Shown here: positions 1 to 8,388 of the stretch, piece after piece | How the letters are laid out: each line of letters opens with the position of its first letter | How positions within the stretch are numbered: the stretch's first letter is position 1 | DNA from: Vagococcus proximus | Lineage (GTDB): Bacteria; Bacillota; Bacilli; Lactobacillales; Vagococcaceae | Reading direction: 5' to 3' | NCBI RefSeq assembly: GCF_029143285.1 | Contig: NZ_JAPDSH010000001.1 | Span: 310,001 to 374,000, forward strand | DNA length: 64,000 nucleotides | The notes under the pieces: model-generated | Databases searched by the model: none | Told to the model about the DNA's origin: nothing | The model's input: the letters and a program-made list of their open reading frames with translations, nothing else | Translations under genes and position numbers: made by a program

Positions 1-125
1 CACGGATAACTTAATGCTCCGATAGTGCGGTCTTGTCGCCTAGATTCAAATAAATTTTTAAACGAATCAAATGCTAAACGTTCACCGAAATACTCGCTAG
101 TCCCGGTAAAGTAGGTTGGTGCCAT
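1..125 (-). CDS. N-terminal fragment of an unidentified protein
   Basis: Only the first 41 codons lie in the window, and the gene continues past position 1. The start codon (ATG, minus strand, 125-123) follows a strong GAGGAGG site in the reverse complement of 126-140. The peptide begins MAPTYFTGTSEYFGE and contains FKNLFESRRQDRTIG. There is no signal peptide and I do not recognise the family. It is transcribed away from the YxeA-like gene at 332, so the 126-331 gap holds two divergent promoters. It is a real gene by its start signals; its function cannot be called from this fragment. Confidence 0.55.
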   Translation of the reverse strand, partial: MAPTYFTGTSEYFGERLAFDSFKNLFESRRQDRTIGALSYP

Positions 126-331
126 AATCAAGCCTCCTCCTCTCATTAATAAAAATAAAACACTAAAACCGTGTATGTTTATAGAATGCGACTTTTCAAT
201 TTTATCATAAAAGCCTTTTAAAAAGGGAGAGTTTAAGCCTAAAGTCTGACTGAAACTAGGTCGCAGTTCGGATTTAATGAGTGGTTTTATTTGTTAAAGT
301 TAAAAAGAAGTTGAGAGAAGGAGATTATACA

Positions 332-697
332 ATGAAAAAAATAGCATTAGTACTTGTGATTATTCTGGGAATGGTAGTTGTTTTGCCGTCTACATTAAAA
401 GCGGTTGTACCAGAAGGGCAATTAGTAGATCGTTTCAATCCCTTTGTCAAAAAGGAGGATTGTTATGTAAAAACAGCAGATAAATACGGCACAGCAAAAT
501 CACAAGGAGGGTACGATTATTCTCAAAAAGCAGTCAATGATAGTGGAGAAGCGAGAGAGATTACATTTTATGCGGGGAAAAAACTAAAGGAAAAGGTCTA
601 TCTCAAATTAGACTCGAAAGGGAGTTTTGTTGAAAGTTGGGAAGAGGTAACAGAAGAGGAAGTGCCTGAAAAAGCCTTGTCAGAGTTAGCGAAATAG
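332..697 (+). CDS. YxeA family secreted protein
   Basis: This 121-residue exported protein begins with a basic MKK and a hydrophobic stretch of about 20 residues (signal peptide or N-terminal anchor), followed by a small extracytoplasmic domain. The spaced pattern YDYSQKAVNDSG, ITFYAGKKLKEKVYLKL, SWEEVTEEEVPEKAL is typical of the YxeA/DUF1093 family, which has a small OB-like fold and no known reaction. The start at 332 is chosen because AGAAGGAG lies just upstream; a longer reading from 281 lacks a ribosome binding site. It stands alone, followed by a terminator shared with the convergent methyltransferase gene. Family call is fairly sure; function is unknown. Confidence 0.75.
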   Translation: MKKIALVLVIILGMVVVLPSTLKAVVPEGQLVDRFNPFVKKEDCYVKTADKYGTAKSQGGYDYSQKAVNDSGEAREITFYAGKKLKEKVYLKLDSKGSFVESWEEVTEEEVPEKALSELAK

Positions 698-734
698 AAA
701 AAAGAGAGCCATCAACTGACGGCTCTCTTTTTTG
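698..734. terminator. Bidirectional terminator
   Basis: The stem GAGAGCC/GGCTCTC is flanked by A-runs and T-runs on both sides. It therefore serves the YxeA-like gene on the plus strand and the methyltransferase gene on the minus strand. Confidence 0.85.
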
Positions 735-740
735 TTTTAA

Positions 741-1487
741 TTATGCTTCGGCAAAAAAAGTAAGGGTATCATGGTTGCCGGTTTCTTTTTCATAGTCCCA
801 CACGACACGGATGTTTGAAAAGCCAAGTGATTCTAAAATCAAACGGAATTCTTCAACACCGTACCACGATAAAACAAAGCGAGACAGTTCCGTTCCGACT
901 AATTCGCCATTACGCCATTTTTCATAACGGTGAACTTCTGTGGTACGTTGGTTTTCCCAGTCGATTTCAAGTGAGGTACTGTTGAACAAAATACCTTCTT
1001 CCGGTGTTAATTGGAAAATAGAAGAACTAGAGTCTCCTACAGTAAAGTCTTTTGGTAAAAGTAAATCGACAATGAGCTTGCCACCAGGATTTAGATGTGT
1101 TTTGAATGATTTTAACCCGTTCATCATAATCTCACGAGTAGGTAAAAGTGCGAAGCTGCCAGTAGGCATCATGATTAAATCATAGCGATGAGGCAAATCT
1201 AATGTCGTAATATCTTGTTCATAAAGAGGGGCATGTAAGTCACGTTTATCCAAGTTCTCTTGGCATTTTTCTAACATGAAGGGAGATAAGTCCACGCCTT
1301 CCATATCAATCCCTTGTTCGATAAATGGGATGAGTAAACGACCAGTACCGACACCAGCTTCTAAGACTTTTCCATTTACTTTTTTAGCTTGTTCTAAATA
1401 ATAAGCCAAGTCGCCATCAATAGAGTAGCCAACTGGTTTAGTGTGTTCGTATAATTCTGTACTTAATTTTCCGTATTCTTGAAACAT
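741..1487 (-). CDS. Class I SAM-dependent methyltransferase
   Basis: This 248-residue cytoplasmic protein has a Rossmann-type methyltransferase core. Motif I is VLEAGVGTGRLLIPF (about residues 41-55), the acidic motif II is GVDLSPFMLEKC, and RYDLIMMPTGSFALL is the motif IV region. It resembles small-molecule or tRNA methyltransferases of the Methyltransf_25 type, but the substrate cannot be told. The start is supported by a TTTGGAGATGATAAA leader on the minus strand (GGAG, spacing about 8). It is a single gene, convergent with the YxeA-like gene and divergent from ylxM, so it is probably transcribed alone. Confidence 0.8.
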   Translation of the reverse strand: MFQEYGKLSTELYEHTKPVGYSIDGDLAYYLEQAKKVNGKVLEAGVGTGRLLIPFIEQGIDMEGVDLSPFMLEKCQENLDKRDLHAPLYEQDITTLDLPHRYDLIMMPTGSFALLPTREIMMNGLKSFKTHLNPGGKLIVDLLLPKDFTVGDSSSSIFQLTPEEGILFNSTSLEIDWENQRTTEVHRYEKWRNGELVGTELSRFVLSWYGVEEFRLILESLGFSNIRVVWDYEKETGNHDTLTFFAEA

Positions 1488-1632
1488 TTTATCATCTCCA
1501 AACGGTTGTTTTTTATTAGTTTAGCACAGGTATATTGAAAAAAATAGCGAGTACCTTGCAATTTGGAATCAAATTCAGTAAAAAAGTTAAGACGACTATT
1601 TTTTCACAATTATCCCCTAGAAACTACCCCCT

Positions 1633-1695
1633 ATTTAGTGGTATAATGATTAGTCAGTAGGACTTTTTTAGTTCTCGAAAAAAGGAGGGAATTAG
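1633..1695 (+). promoter_or_regulatory. Extended -10 promoter and RBS of ylxM-ffh
   Basis: TGGTATAAT (-10 at 1642-1647 with an extended TG) has no good -35 at the usual spacing. AAAGGAGG precedes the ylxM ATG at 1696. This is the likely promoter for ylxM and ffh. Confidence 0.5.
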
Positions 1696-2034
1696 ATGAA
1701 CATTGAAAAAACAAACCGCATGAATGCCCTGTTTGAATTCTATTCTACTCTTTTAACAGAAAAACAGATGAATTACATTGAATTATATTATGCGGATGAC
1801 TTTTCTTTGAGTGAAATTTCAGAGGAATATGATGTAAGCCGTCAAGCTGTTTATGACAACATCAAACGGACAGAAAAAATCTTAGAAAACTATGAGCGTA
1901 AGTTACATTTGTATTCTAATTTTATTGTCCGTGAAGAATTAATAAAAAAAATGCAACAACATGTTGCTGAAAAATATCCAGAAGATGATGAGTTGCAAGA
2001 GTTACTTAAAGCAGTTCAAGAAATCGAAGAATAG
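1696..2034 (+). CDS. ylxM: YlxM, putative helix-turn-helix protein of the SRP operon
   Basis: This 112-residue protein has a sigma-70 region-4-like helix-turn-helix, visible as [20 protein letters not shown] then [19 protein letters not shown] (about residues 18-58), with an acidic helical tail. YlxM is encoded directly upstream of ffh across Firmicutes and is thought to modulate the signal recognition particle; in streptococci it binds SRP RNA. The 18-base gap to ffh, with its own GGGGAG site, indicates one operon. Length and order match the family. Confidence 0.92.
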   Translation: MNIEKTNRMNALFEFYSTLLTEKQMNYIELYYADDFSLSEISEEYDVSRQAVYDNIKRTEKILENYERKLHLYSNFIVREELIKKMQQHVAEKYPEDDELQELLKAVQEIEE

Positions 2035-2052
2035 AGATAGGGGAGTAAGAAG

Positions 2053-3483
2053 ATGGCATTTGAAAGTTTAACCGATCGTTTGCAAAATGCAATGTCTAAA
2101 TTACGTCGTAAAGGAAAAGTATCTGAAGCAGACGTAAAAGAAATGATGCGTGAGATTCGTCTTGCGTTACTAGAAGCCGATGTAAACTTTAAAGTTGTAA
2201 AAGACTTTACTAAGCGTGTAAGCGAGCGTGCAGTAGGGATTGAAGTATTAGAAAGTTTAAGCCCAGCTCAACAAATCGTTAAAATTGTTGACGAGGAATT
2301 AACAGCAACACTCGGGACAGAAGCAGTTCCATTAAATAAATCACCAAAAATCCCGACAATCATTATGATGTCAGGGTTACAAGGGGCAGGTAAAACAACT
2401 TTTGTAGGTAAATTAGCGAAACACTTAATGAAAACAGAAAATGCTCGTCCATTATTAATTGCAGGTGACGTGTATCGTCCAGCCGCTATTGAGCAGTTAA
2501 AAGTATTAGGACAACAAATTGATGCCCCTGTCTTTGAATTGGGTACAGAAGTAAGTCCTGTCGAAATCGTTCGCCAAGGTTTAGAAGAAGCCTATGCGAA
2601 TAAAAATGACTATGTCTTCATTGATACGGCGGGTCGTTTACATATTGATGAAAAACTAATGGATGAGTTAAAACAAATTAAAGAATTAGCTAATCCAGAC
2701 GAAATCCTTTTAGTAGTCGATGGGATGACCGGTCAAGATGCGGTTACTGTTGCTGAAAGTTTCAATGAACAATTAGATATCACTGGGGTTGCTGTTACGA
2801 AATTAGATGGCGATACTCGTGGTGGTGCGGCGCTGTCTATCCGTGCCGTAACAGGTAAACCAATTAAATTTGTCGGTACTGGTGAAAAATTAACAGACGT
2901 TGAAGTTTTCCATCCAGATCGTATGTCTAGCCGTATCTTGGGTATGGGTGACATGTTAACTTTAATCGAAAAAGCAGAAGCTGAGTACGATGAGCAAAAA
3001 GCCGCTGAACTTGCGACTAAGATGAAAGAAAATAGCTTTGACTTTAATGACTTCATCGAGCAATTAGATCAAGTCATGGGTATGGGACCGATAGAGGATT
3101 TACTTAAAATGATTCCAGGTATGAGTAATATGCCAGGATTAGATCAAATTAAAGTTGACCCTAAAGATGTAGCACGTAAAAAAGCAATCGTCTTCTCTAT
3201 GACACCAGCAGAGCGTGAAAATCCAGACTTATTAAACCCAAGCCGTCGTCGTCGTATTGCTGCGGGTTCTGGTAATAGTGTTGTAGAAGTGAACCGTATG
3301 ATTAAACAATTCAACGAGTCACGTAAAATGATGCAACAAATGACTAAAGGTAAAATGCCAGCGGGTATGGATCAAATGTTTGGGACAGGTATCAAAGGTA
3401 AAATGGGTAAAATGGCCATGAACAAAATGATGAAACAACATACTAAAGGCAAGAAGAAAAAAGTGAAGAAAAAGAAAAAATAA
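2053..3483 (+). CDS. ffh: Signal recognition particle GTPase Ffh
   Basis: At 476 residues this is a normal-length SRP54. The N-terminal helical domain is followed by the G domain, with P-loop GLQGAGKTTF near residue 110, then DVYRPAAIEQL, DTAGRLHID (G3) and TKLDGDTRGGAAL (G4 region). The methionine-rich M domain (about 300-450, with KMMQQMTKGKMPAGMDQM) binds 4.5S RNA and signal peptides, and the protein ends in a lysine tail. It targets membrane proteins co-translationally with FtsY and YidC/SecYEG. It follows ylxM and is closed by a terminator at about 3496. Confidence 0.98.
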   Translation: MAFESLTDRLQNAMSKLRRKGKVSEADVKEMMREIRLALLEADVNFKVVKDFTKRVSERAVGIEVLESLSPAQQIVKIVDEELTATLGTEAVPLNKSPKIPTIIMMSGLQGAGKTTFVGKLAKHLMKTENARPLLIAGDVYRPAAIEQLKVLGQQIDAPVFELGTEVSPVEIVRQGLEEAYANKNDYVFIDTAGRLHIDEKLMDELKQIKELANPDEILLVVDGMTGQDAVTVAESFNEQLDITGVAVTKLDGDTRGGAALSIRAVTGKPIKFVGTGEKLTDVEVFHPDRMSSRILGMGDMLTLIEKAEAEYDEQKAAELATKMKENSFDFNDFIEQLDQVMGMGPIEDLLKMIPGMSNMPGLDQIKVDPKDVARKKAIVFSMTPAERENPDLLNPSRRRRIAAGSGNSVVEVNRMIKQFNESRKMMQQMTKGKMPAGMDQMFGTGIKGKMGKMAMNKMMKQHTKGKKKKVKKKKK

Positions 3484-3495
3484 AGATTAATATAA

Positions 3496-3537
3496 CAAAA
3501 AGGACTGATTTTAGTATTGAAATCAGTTCTTTTTTTA
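3496..3537 (+). terminator. Intrinsic terminator after ffh
   Basis: AAAAGGACTGATTT pairs with AAATCAGTTCTTTTTTT around a short loop. This separates the ylxM-ffh unit from the rpsP promoter. Confidence 0.85.
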
Positions 3538-3603
3538 GAAAAATAAAGACTTTAAATCCTGATATAACAGCATTTTTAAGAAAAAAACTAAAAAAATAGA
3601 GGG

Positions 3604-3648
3604 TGTAAAGAAAAAACACTTTACATGATGTTTTTCTCGTGGTAAACT
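3604..3648 (+). promoter_or_regulatory. rpsP promoter with palindrome over the -35 box
   Basis: The -35 TTTACA (3620-3625), a 17-base spacer and -10 TAAACT (3643-3648) form a good promoter. A palindrome with arms TGTAAAG (3604-3610) and CTTTACA (3619-3625) overlaps the -35 hexamer. The same arrangement recurs upstream of rplS at 5598-5642. Confidence 0.75.
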
Positions 3649-3684
3649 AAGTCTTGTAAAAAGTTAATGGAGGTGTATTTATCA

Positions 3685-3960
3685 ATGTCAGTTAAAATCC
3701 GTTTAAAACGTATGGGTTCTAAAAAAAGTCCTTTCTACCGTATCGTAGTTGCAGATTCACGTTCTCCACGTGATGGCCGTTTCATCGAAACAGTAGGAAC
3801 TTATAATCCTTTATTAGATCCAGCTCAAGTAACAATTAAAGAAGATTTAGTTTTAGAATGGTTATCTAAAGGTGCTCAACCTTCTGATACAGTTCGTAAC
3901 TTATTATCTACTGAAGGCATCATGCAAAAACATCATGAAGCTAAATTCTCTAAAAAATAA
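3685..3960 (+). CDS. rpsP: 30S ribosomal protein S16
   Basis: This 91-residue protein starts [20 protein letters not shown], the conserved S16 N-terminus, and contains [20 protein letters not shown]16 is an assembly protein of the small subunit body. The start at 3685 is preferred because GGAGGTG sits 9 bases upstream; a reading from 3667 would begin before that site. It is followed within 16 bases by khpA, the usual Firmicute order. Confidence 0.98.
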   Translation: MSVKIRLKRMGSKKSPFYRIVVADSRSPRDGRFIETVGTYNPLLDPAQVTIKEDLVLEWLSKGAQPSDTVRNLLSTEGIMQKHHEAKFSKK

Positions 3961-3976
3961 TAAGGTGGGATAACTT

Positions 3977-4222
3977 ATGACAGATGTGAAAGAATTGGTC
4001 TTAACAATCGTTCGTCCATTAGTCACTCATCCCGATCGTGTTAAGTTAGACTTAGTAGACTCTGATGAGTATGTTGATTATAACTTAACCGTTGATCCTG
4101 AAGATATTGGTCGTATCATTGGGAAGCAAGGACGTTTGGCGAAAGCGATTCGTACTGTTGTTTACAGTGTACGTATCGATGGACCTAAAAAGGTTCGTCT
4201 GAATATATCAGATGGTAATTAA
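3977..4222 (+). CDS. khpA: KH-domain RNA-binding protein KhpA
   Basis: This 81-residue single KH-domain protein has the signature DIGRIIGKQGRLAKAIRTVV (GxxG loop at IGKQG). In streptococci and enterococci KhpA pairs with KhpB/Jag and affects small RNAs, cell division and elongation. It is translated from AAGGTGGG 16 bases after rpsP, in the same operon, and is followed by a terminator. The YlqC/KhpA length is typical. Confidence 0.95.
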   Translation: MTDVKELVLTIVRPLVTHPDRVKLDLVDSDEYVDYNLTVDPEDIGRIIGKQGRLAKAIRTVVYSVRIDGPKKVRLNISDGN

Positions 4223-4255
4223 CTCTTAGGTGCTTAGGCACTTGAGAGTTTTTTT
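4221..4255 (+). terminator. Intrinsic terminator after khpA
   Basis: AACTCT...GGTGC pairs with GCAC...AGAGTT, followed by seven T. It overlaps the khpA stop codon region. Confidence 0.8.
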
Positions 4256-4332
4256 GTTGGGCTTATTTTTATAGCATATTGCGTGAGCTAATGATACAAT
4301 ATTAAGAGAATTGACAGATGAAGGAGACTATT

Positions 4333-4851
4333 ATGGTAGATTTTTATAATGTAGGTAAGATAGTAAATACACAAGGATTACGAGGAGAAGTTCGTGTGAT
4401 TTCAAAGACGGATTTCGCTGAAGAACGCTATAAAAAGGGACAAGCACTTTACTTATTCCAAGAAGGAAGTAAGTCACCCATTAAATTAATTATTAAGTCG
4501 CATCGTAAACATAAAAACTTTGATATCGTGAGTTTTGAAGGTCATCCAAGCATTAATGACATTGAAAAATATCGTGACGGTATTTTAAAAATTCGTGCTG
4601 AGCAACAGCACGAACTAGAAGAAAATGAATTTTATTACCATGAGATTGTTGGTTTACAAGTTATTGATGAAAATAATGAAGAATTAGGTAAAATCAAAGA
4701 AATCTTATCACCAGGAGCCAACGATGTGTGGGTTATTCAACGTCTTAAAGGAAAAGATGTGCTAATTCCTTACATCGAGTCAGTTGTGAAAACGATTGAT
4801 TTAGAAAATGGTGTGGTTCACGTTGAAATTCCTGAAGGGTTGATTGATTAA
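4333..4851 (+). CDS. rimM: 16S rRNA processing protein RimM
   Basis: This 172-residue protein begins [20 protein letters not shown], the RimM N-terminal beta-barrel signature, and has a C-terminal PRC barrel ([20 protein letters not shown], then [22 protein letters not shown]). RimM binds S19 and assists maturation of the 30S head. The start at 4333 is chosen because AAGGAGA at 4321-4327 gives good spacing; an ATG at 4318 would place the ribosome binding site inside the gene. trmD follows after only two bases. Confidence 0.96.
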   Translation: MVDFYNVGKIVNTQGLRGEVRVISKTDFAEERYKKGQALYLFQEGSKSPIKLIIKSHRKHKNFDIVSFEGHPSINDIEKYRDGILKIRAEQQHELEENEFYYHEIVGLQVIDENNEELGKIKEILSPGANDVWVIQRLKGKDVLIPYIESVVKTIDLENGVVHVEIPEGLID

Positions 4852-4853
4852 TC

Positions 4854-5597
4854 ATGAGAATTGATGTCTTAACACTATTCCCAAGGATGTTTGAAGGTCC
4901 TTTAACTGAGTCTATCTTAGGAAAAGCGATTGAAAAAGAATTACTTGAAGTTAAAGTAACCAATTTTAGAGATTTTTCTGATAATAAACATCAAAATGTT
5001 GATGATTATCCGTACGGTGGTGGAGCAGGTATGTTGCTTAAAGTTCAGCCGATTGATAATGCTTTAACTCAAATCAATGAGGAACGTCCTGATACAAAAA
5101 AACGTGTTATTTTATTAGACCCAGCGGGCAAGAAATTCGACCAAAAGATGGCAGAAGAATTTTCTGAAGAAGAACACTTGGTCTTCATCTGTGGGCACTA
5201 TGAGGGCTACGATGAGCGCATCCGAAGCTATGTGACAGATGAAGTGTCACTTGGTGACTATGTCTTGACTGGCGGTGAACTAGGGGCTATGGTCATGATT
5301 GATGCAACGGTTAGATTATTACCTGATGTTTTAGGAAATGACCAATCAGCGATTACGGATTCACACTCTACAGGATTACTAGAACACCCACAATACACAC
5401 GTCCTGCTGACTATAAAGGGATGGAAGTGCCAGAAGTTATCCGTAATGGTAACCATAAATTAATAGCAGAGTGGCAATTAAAAGAATCATTAAGACGCAC
5501 GTATCAAAGACGTCCAGAGATGTTAGATAAATTAGAGATGACCAAAGAGATGACTAAATTATTAGCTGAAGTGAAAAAAGAAGAAGCTAATAAGTAA
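4854..5597 (+). CDS. trmD: tRNA (guanine-N1)-methyltransferase TrmD
   Basis: This 247-residue SPOUT methyltransferase makes m1G37 in tRNAs, preventing +1 frameshifts. Visible landmarks are [49 protein letters not shown] (SAM-binding trefoil knot) and [16 protein letters not shown], and the C-terminal helical domain carries RRPEMLD. It lies two bases after rimM and is probably coupled to it in translation. Length and gene order are standard. Confidence 0.98.
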   Translation: MRIDVLTLFPRMFEGPLTESILGKAIEKELLEVKVTNFRDFSDNKHQNVDDYPYGGGAGMLLKVQPIDNALTQINEERPDTKKRVILLDPAGKKFDQKMAEEFSEEEHLVFICGHYEGYDERIRSYVTDEVSLGDYVLTGGELGAMVMIDATVRLLPDVLGNDQSAITDSHSTGLLEHPQYTRPADYKGMEVPEVIRNGNHKLIAEWQLKESLRRTYQRRPEMLDKLEMTKEMTKLLAEVKKEEANK

Positions 5598-5730
5598 TTT
5601 GTAAAGAATTAACTCTTTACATCGTTATAAAGCTATGTTAAACTATTTTTTGAGTGCAAAAGTACTCAACTATTACGATATTCCGCTGTGACGTGCTCAT
5701 ATGAATGTTTGTTAAAAGGAGAAAGATAAA
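5598..5730 (+). promoter_or_regulatory. rplS promoter, palindrome and 5' leader
   Basis: The -35 TTTACA (5614-5619), a 17-base spacer and -10 TAAACT (5637-5642) match the rpsP promoter, including the TGTAAAG/CTTTACA palindrome (5598-5619). The leader of about 80 bases contains GAGTGC/GTACTC, which can form a small hairpin. L19 leaders with autoregulatory structure are known in Bacilli; whether this is one needs a covariance search. Confidence 0.6.
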
Positions 5731-6081
5731 ATGAATCCATTAATCGAAGCTATCACAAAAGATCAATTACGTAGTGATATCCCAGACTTCCGCCCAGGAG
5801 ACACAGTTCGTGTTCATGCGAAAGTTGTAGAGGGTACTCGCGAGCGTATCCAGTTGTTTGAAGGTATTGTTATCAAACGTCAAGGTGCTGGAATCAGCGA
5901 AACTTATACAGTTCGTAAAATTTCTGGCGGTGTTGGTGTTGAGCGTACATTCCCAATCCACACTCCACGTGTTGCAGAAATCGAAGTAATCCGCCAAGGT
6001 AAAGTTCGTCGTGCGAAACTTTATTACATCCGCGAATTACACGGAAAAGCAGCTCGTATCAAAGAGATGCGTCGCAAATAG
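5731..6081 (+). CDS. rplS: 50S ribosomal protein L19
   Basis: This 116-residue protein has the L19 signatures [40 protein letters not shown] and [19 protein letters not shown], ending in RIKEMRRK. L19 sits at the 30S/50S interface. It has its own promoter and an AAAAGGAG ribosome binding site. The 3' end is notable: the last eight codons and the terminator recur in degenerate form at 14344-14436, marking this gene as the insertion point of an accessory island. The gene itself remains intact. Confidence 0.98.
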   Translation: MNPLIEAITKDQLRSDIPDFRPGDTVRVHAKVVEGTRERIQLFEGIVIKRQGAGISETYTVRKISGGVGVERTFPIHTPRVAEIEVIRQGKVRRAKLYYIRELHGKAARIKEMRRK

Positions 6082-6150
6082 TCTCGACTATCTGCAAACC
6101 GCGAAAAGTCCTGAGAAATCAGGGCTTTTTCTTTTGTCTAAAAATAGGTG
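6058..6150. repeat. Left attachment-like repeat (rplS tail and terminator)
   Basis: This is the rplS side of the imperfect direct repeat whose partner is at 14344-14436. Two stretches are identical: ATGCGTCGCAAATAGTCT and the terminator core CCTGAGAAATCAGGGC with flanking T-run. Either could hold the crossover. Confidence 0.75.
6104..6135 (+). terminator. rplS terminator with GAAA tetraloop
   Basis: AAAGTCCTGA-GAAA-TCAGGGCTTT forms a 10-bp stem (one G-T pair) followed by a T-run. Near-identical copies occur at 8389, 10584, 14391 and 22752. Confidence 0.9.
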
Positions 6151-6219
6151 GAAAGTGCTTAGAAAGGTAGTAAAGGGACGCTAACGCTTAGATAGAGTAA
6201 GAGTTGAAGAATTTCAAAA

Positions 6220-6242
6220 AAAGTTCTCAAAAAGTTCTCAAG
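6220..6242. repeat. Tandem AAGTTCTCAA direct repeats, left copy
   Basis: Two adjacent copies of AAGTTCTCAA separated by AA. The identical pair occurs at 10620-10642. Short direct repeats beside an integration site resemble arm-type binding sites of tyrosine integrases; this role is inferred. Confidence 0.55.
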
Positions 6243-6293
6243 AAGTTTTTAAGACATCATATTATTGAGTGAGTAGTTCAAATAAAATTGTAA

Positions 6294-6333
6294 AAAAAAG
6301 ACATATTAGAATTTATAATATGTCTTTTTTTTT
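6294..6333. terminator. Bidirectional terminator
   Basis: AAGACATATTA pairs with TAATATGTCTT, with A-runs and T-runs on both sides. On the minus strand it would terminate the XRE remnant at 6398-6605. Confidence 0.8.
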
Positions 6334-6397
6334 TGATTTTAAGTGTTTAAGGTAGTCTAAAAGTTGTTGTTATTGATTAGGTGGAATTTGAGAATAT

Positions 6398-6605
6398 TAT
6401 TCTATAAAGTCAGATGAACTTTTTTCGTTACCAATAAAAATTTGAGGTGGAACATTTAAACTTCCAGCTATCTCAGGAAGTTTTTCCATTTTAGGACGAC
6501 GTTCTCCTGAACGCCAACGACTTATAGTTGTTCGGTTAACATTAACTAATTCATCAGGTTGTTACAATGCTTGTATGTGTTCCGCTTTTTGAATGGGCTT
6601 GCCAT
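6398..6605 (-). pseudogene. Broken XRE-family helix-turn-helix regulator
   Basis: On the minus strand, AAAGGAG lies just upstream of ATG at 6605. Shifting the frame by one base gives GKPIQKAEHIQAL, an in-frame TAA, then QPDELVNVNRTTISRW and ERRPKMEKLPEIAGSLNVPPQIF, ending at 6398. This is the second half of an XRE helix-turn-helix with its downstream helices. The gene therefore has a one-base deletion at the start, a stop codon, and apparently a few lost residues in the first helix. It sits at the left edge of the island, divergent from the HipA-like gene, where a regulator or antitoxin would be expected. What remains cannot make a functional repressor. Confidence 0.7.
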
Positions 6606-6740
6606 AGTATGTGCTCCTTTAATTTCAGTATTAAGAATTATAAAAGAGTTCTCATATGGATACAATTTATTTCATACAGCATATCTATTGTGGTAGAATG
6701 TAATTAAGTTAATATTATTTTTTTATAAAGAAGGTATATA

Positions 6741-7583
6741 ATGGTTATTAGGGATGTTAGTGATTGGTGTATTATTGATGAAATGACCACTGGTGCTAGA
6801 GAGAAAACTTGGATAAAAAGTAATGATAATGATGAAGTAATATACCTTTTAAAATATCCAAAAACTGATGGTGAAATCTATGCAGAATTTTTATCATATG
6901 TTTTAGGAACGAAATTATTTGGTATTGAAATTCCTGAAACTATTGTAGCCGTATATGATGGAAGAAAATGCGTTTTATCTAAAGATTTTGTTGGTGAAAA
7001 TTCAGAATTTCTTGAAATCATAGACTTCTTTGGGGCTGATTTTGATAAAAATAACTTACTTGAATATACGATAGATAGAGCTTTGATGATTTGTAAGAAA
7101 TATAATATTGAGGCTTTATTTTTTAAAATGTTATTTTTTGATTATTTAATTGGTAATCAAGATAGACATTGTGAAAATTGGGGATTAATATATGATATTA
7201 ATATATCCGAGTACAGAATGAGTCCAGTTTATGATAACGGATCTTCTTTATTAAATGGTTATGCTGATAAAAGAATAGACCAAATGTTGACAGATAAACA
7301 GATGTTAGAAGCGTATATTAATAGAGCGAAATCTATTTTTACAGTGAATGGTGTTAAAAATCCGGAATACAAAATATTATTAGAGTATTTATTGGAATAT
7401 GATTATAACCTATTTAAAAAAACAGTAGAAGAATTATCTGTTTCAGAAAAAGATCTAATGACAGTTTTGAATATAAATACTTATAATGAAATTAGTGAGA
7501 ACAGATATCAAATATTAAGTAAAATAATATTGAGAAAGTCAGAAATATTACATGAGTATGTCAAAGGAGGAGATACTAAATGA
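6741..7583 (+). CDS. HipA-like Ser/Thr kinase, core domain only
   Basis: This 280-residue protein carries the HipA_C kinase core. The catalytic loop is IGNQDRHCENWG (near residues 136-147, the D and N expected of HipA kinases) and the metal-binding segment is SPVYDNGSSLL. An N-terminal GAREKTWIKS segment probably corresponds to the nucleotide-binding lobe. It lacks the N-subdomain 1 of classical HipA (about 440 residues); a HipS-like domain is instead at the N-terminus of the next gene, which overlaps by four bases (ATGA). HipA kinases phosphorylate aminoacyl-tRNA synthetases or other targets and act as toxins. The target here is unknown. The AAGAAGG site supports the start. Confidence 0.8.
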   Translation: MVIRDVSDWCIIDEMTTGAREKTWIKSNDNDEVIYLLKYPKTDGEIYAEFLSYVLGTKLFGIEIPETIVAVYDGRKCVLSKDFVGENSEFLEIIDFFGADFDKNNLLEYTIDRALMICKKYNIEALFFKMLFFDYLIGNQDRHCENWGLIYDINISEYRMSPVYDNGSSLLNGYADKRIDQMLTDKQMLEAYINRAKSIFTVNGVKNPEYKILLEYLLEYDYNLFKKTVEELSVSEKDLMTVLNINTYNEISENRYQILSKIILRKSEILHEYVKGGDTK

Positions 7584-8329
7584 GAAAGAAATTATGCCTG
7601 TTGTGGCAAAATAGAGAATCAAGAAGTTGGTATCATGTAGCTGATTTAACTATGCGGAGTAGTAACTCATATATTTTTGAATACACTAAAGCAGAAAGTG
7701 AAAAGAGTTTAGACGCAGCTTTAGAATCAGGGTATAGAATGCATCCAGCTTTCCCAGATAGAAATAAAAAATATGAGTCTAGTTTTTTATTTAGTACATT
7801 TAGTAGAAGATTGCCTAGTATTAATAGAGAAGATCAGAAATTATTTTTTGAAAATATAGACAAAGATAACAATGAAGGTAATATTGAATTCCAACTATTA
7901 TCAGAAACAGGTGGAGTTTTAAGGTCAGACAATTACGAATTTGTTAATCCGTTGGAATTTAATAACAATAAAATTAATTTAGATTTTTATTTAAGAGGAT
8001 GGAGACATAATAATTCATCTTCAGATTTTTTAGATTCTAAGAAAGATAAATTAATTTTAAATAGTGAACCATCGAATGTATATGATAGTTTTGCCGTTGA
8101 AATTTATAAAAATAGTATTGAACCCAATAATAGAATTGGATATATTCCAGCTTTTTATTCAGAGTTCTTTACAGATGTTTTAAATGAAGGAATTGAATAT
8201 AATATTAAGTTTGAATTTAATCTTGAAATGCCATCAAGATATAAAGTTGTTCTTAATGTCACAGGTATTATTCCTCAATATATGATTGATAAATATGACG
8301 AATCAATGAATGTGATAACTTGTAATTAA
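7580..8329 (+). CDS. HipS-like plus HIRAN domain protein, putative antitoxin
   Basis: In this 249-residue protein, residues 1-100 (LCLLWQNRESRSWYHVADL, YRMHPAFPDRNKKYES, FSTFSRRLPSINRED, then SETGGVLRSDNYEF) resemble the HipS/HipA N-subdomain. Residues of about 130-240 match the HIRAN pattern: FYLRGWRHNN, LNSEPSNVYDSFAVEIY, NRIGYIPAFYSEFF. HIRAN domains bind DNA ends in helicases. The start codon overlaps the kinase stop, so the two are translationally coupled. From memory, a published survey of Hip kinases describes two-gene operons with HipS-HIRAN proteins as putative antitoxins; this pair fits that layout. The antitoxin role is inferred. Confidence 0.75.
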   Translation: MRKKLCLLWQNRESRSWYHVADLTMRSSNSYIFEYTKAESEKSLDAALESGYRMHPAFPDRNKKYESSFLFSTFSRRLPSINREDQKLFFENIDKDNNEGNIEFQLLSETGGVLRSDNYEFVNPLEFNNNKINLDFYLRGWRHNNSSSDFLDSKKDKLILNSEPSNVYDSFAVEIYKNSIEPNNRIGYIPAFYSEFFTDVLNEGIEYNIKFEFNLEMPSRYKVVLNVTGIIPQYMIDKYDESMNVITCN

Positions 8330-8388
8330 TTATTTTTGATGTAAAATAATTGCTAATATGTTTAGTTTTTATTATCTATTAAATTTAT

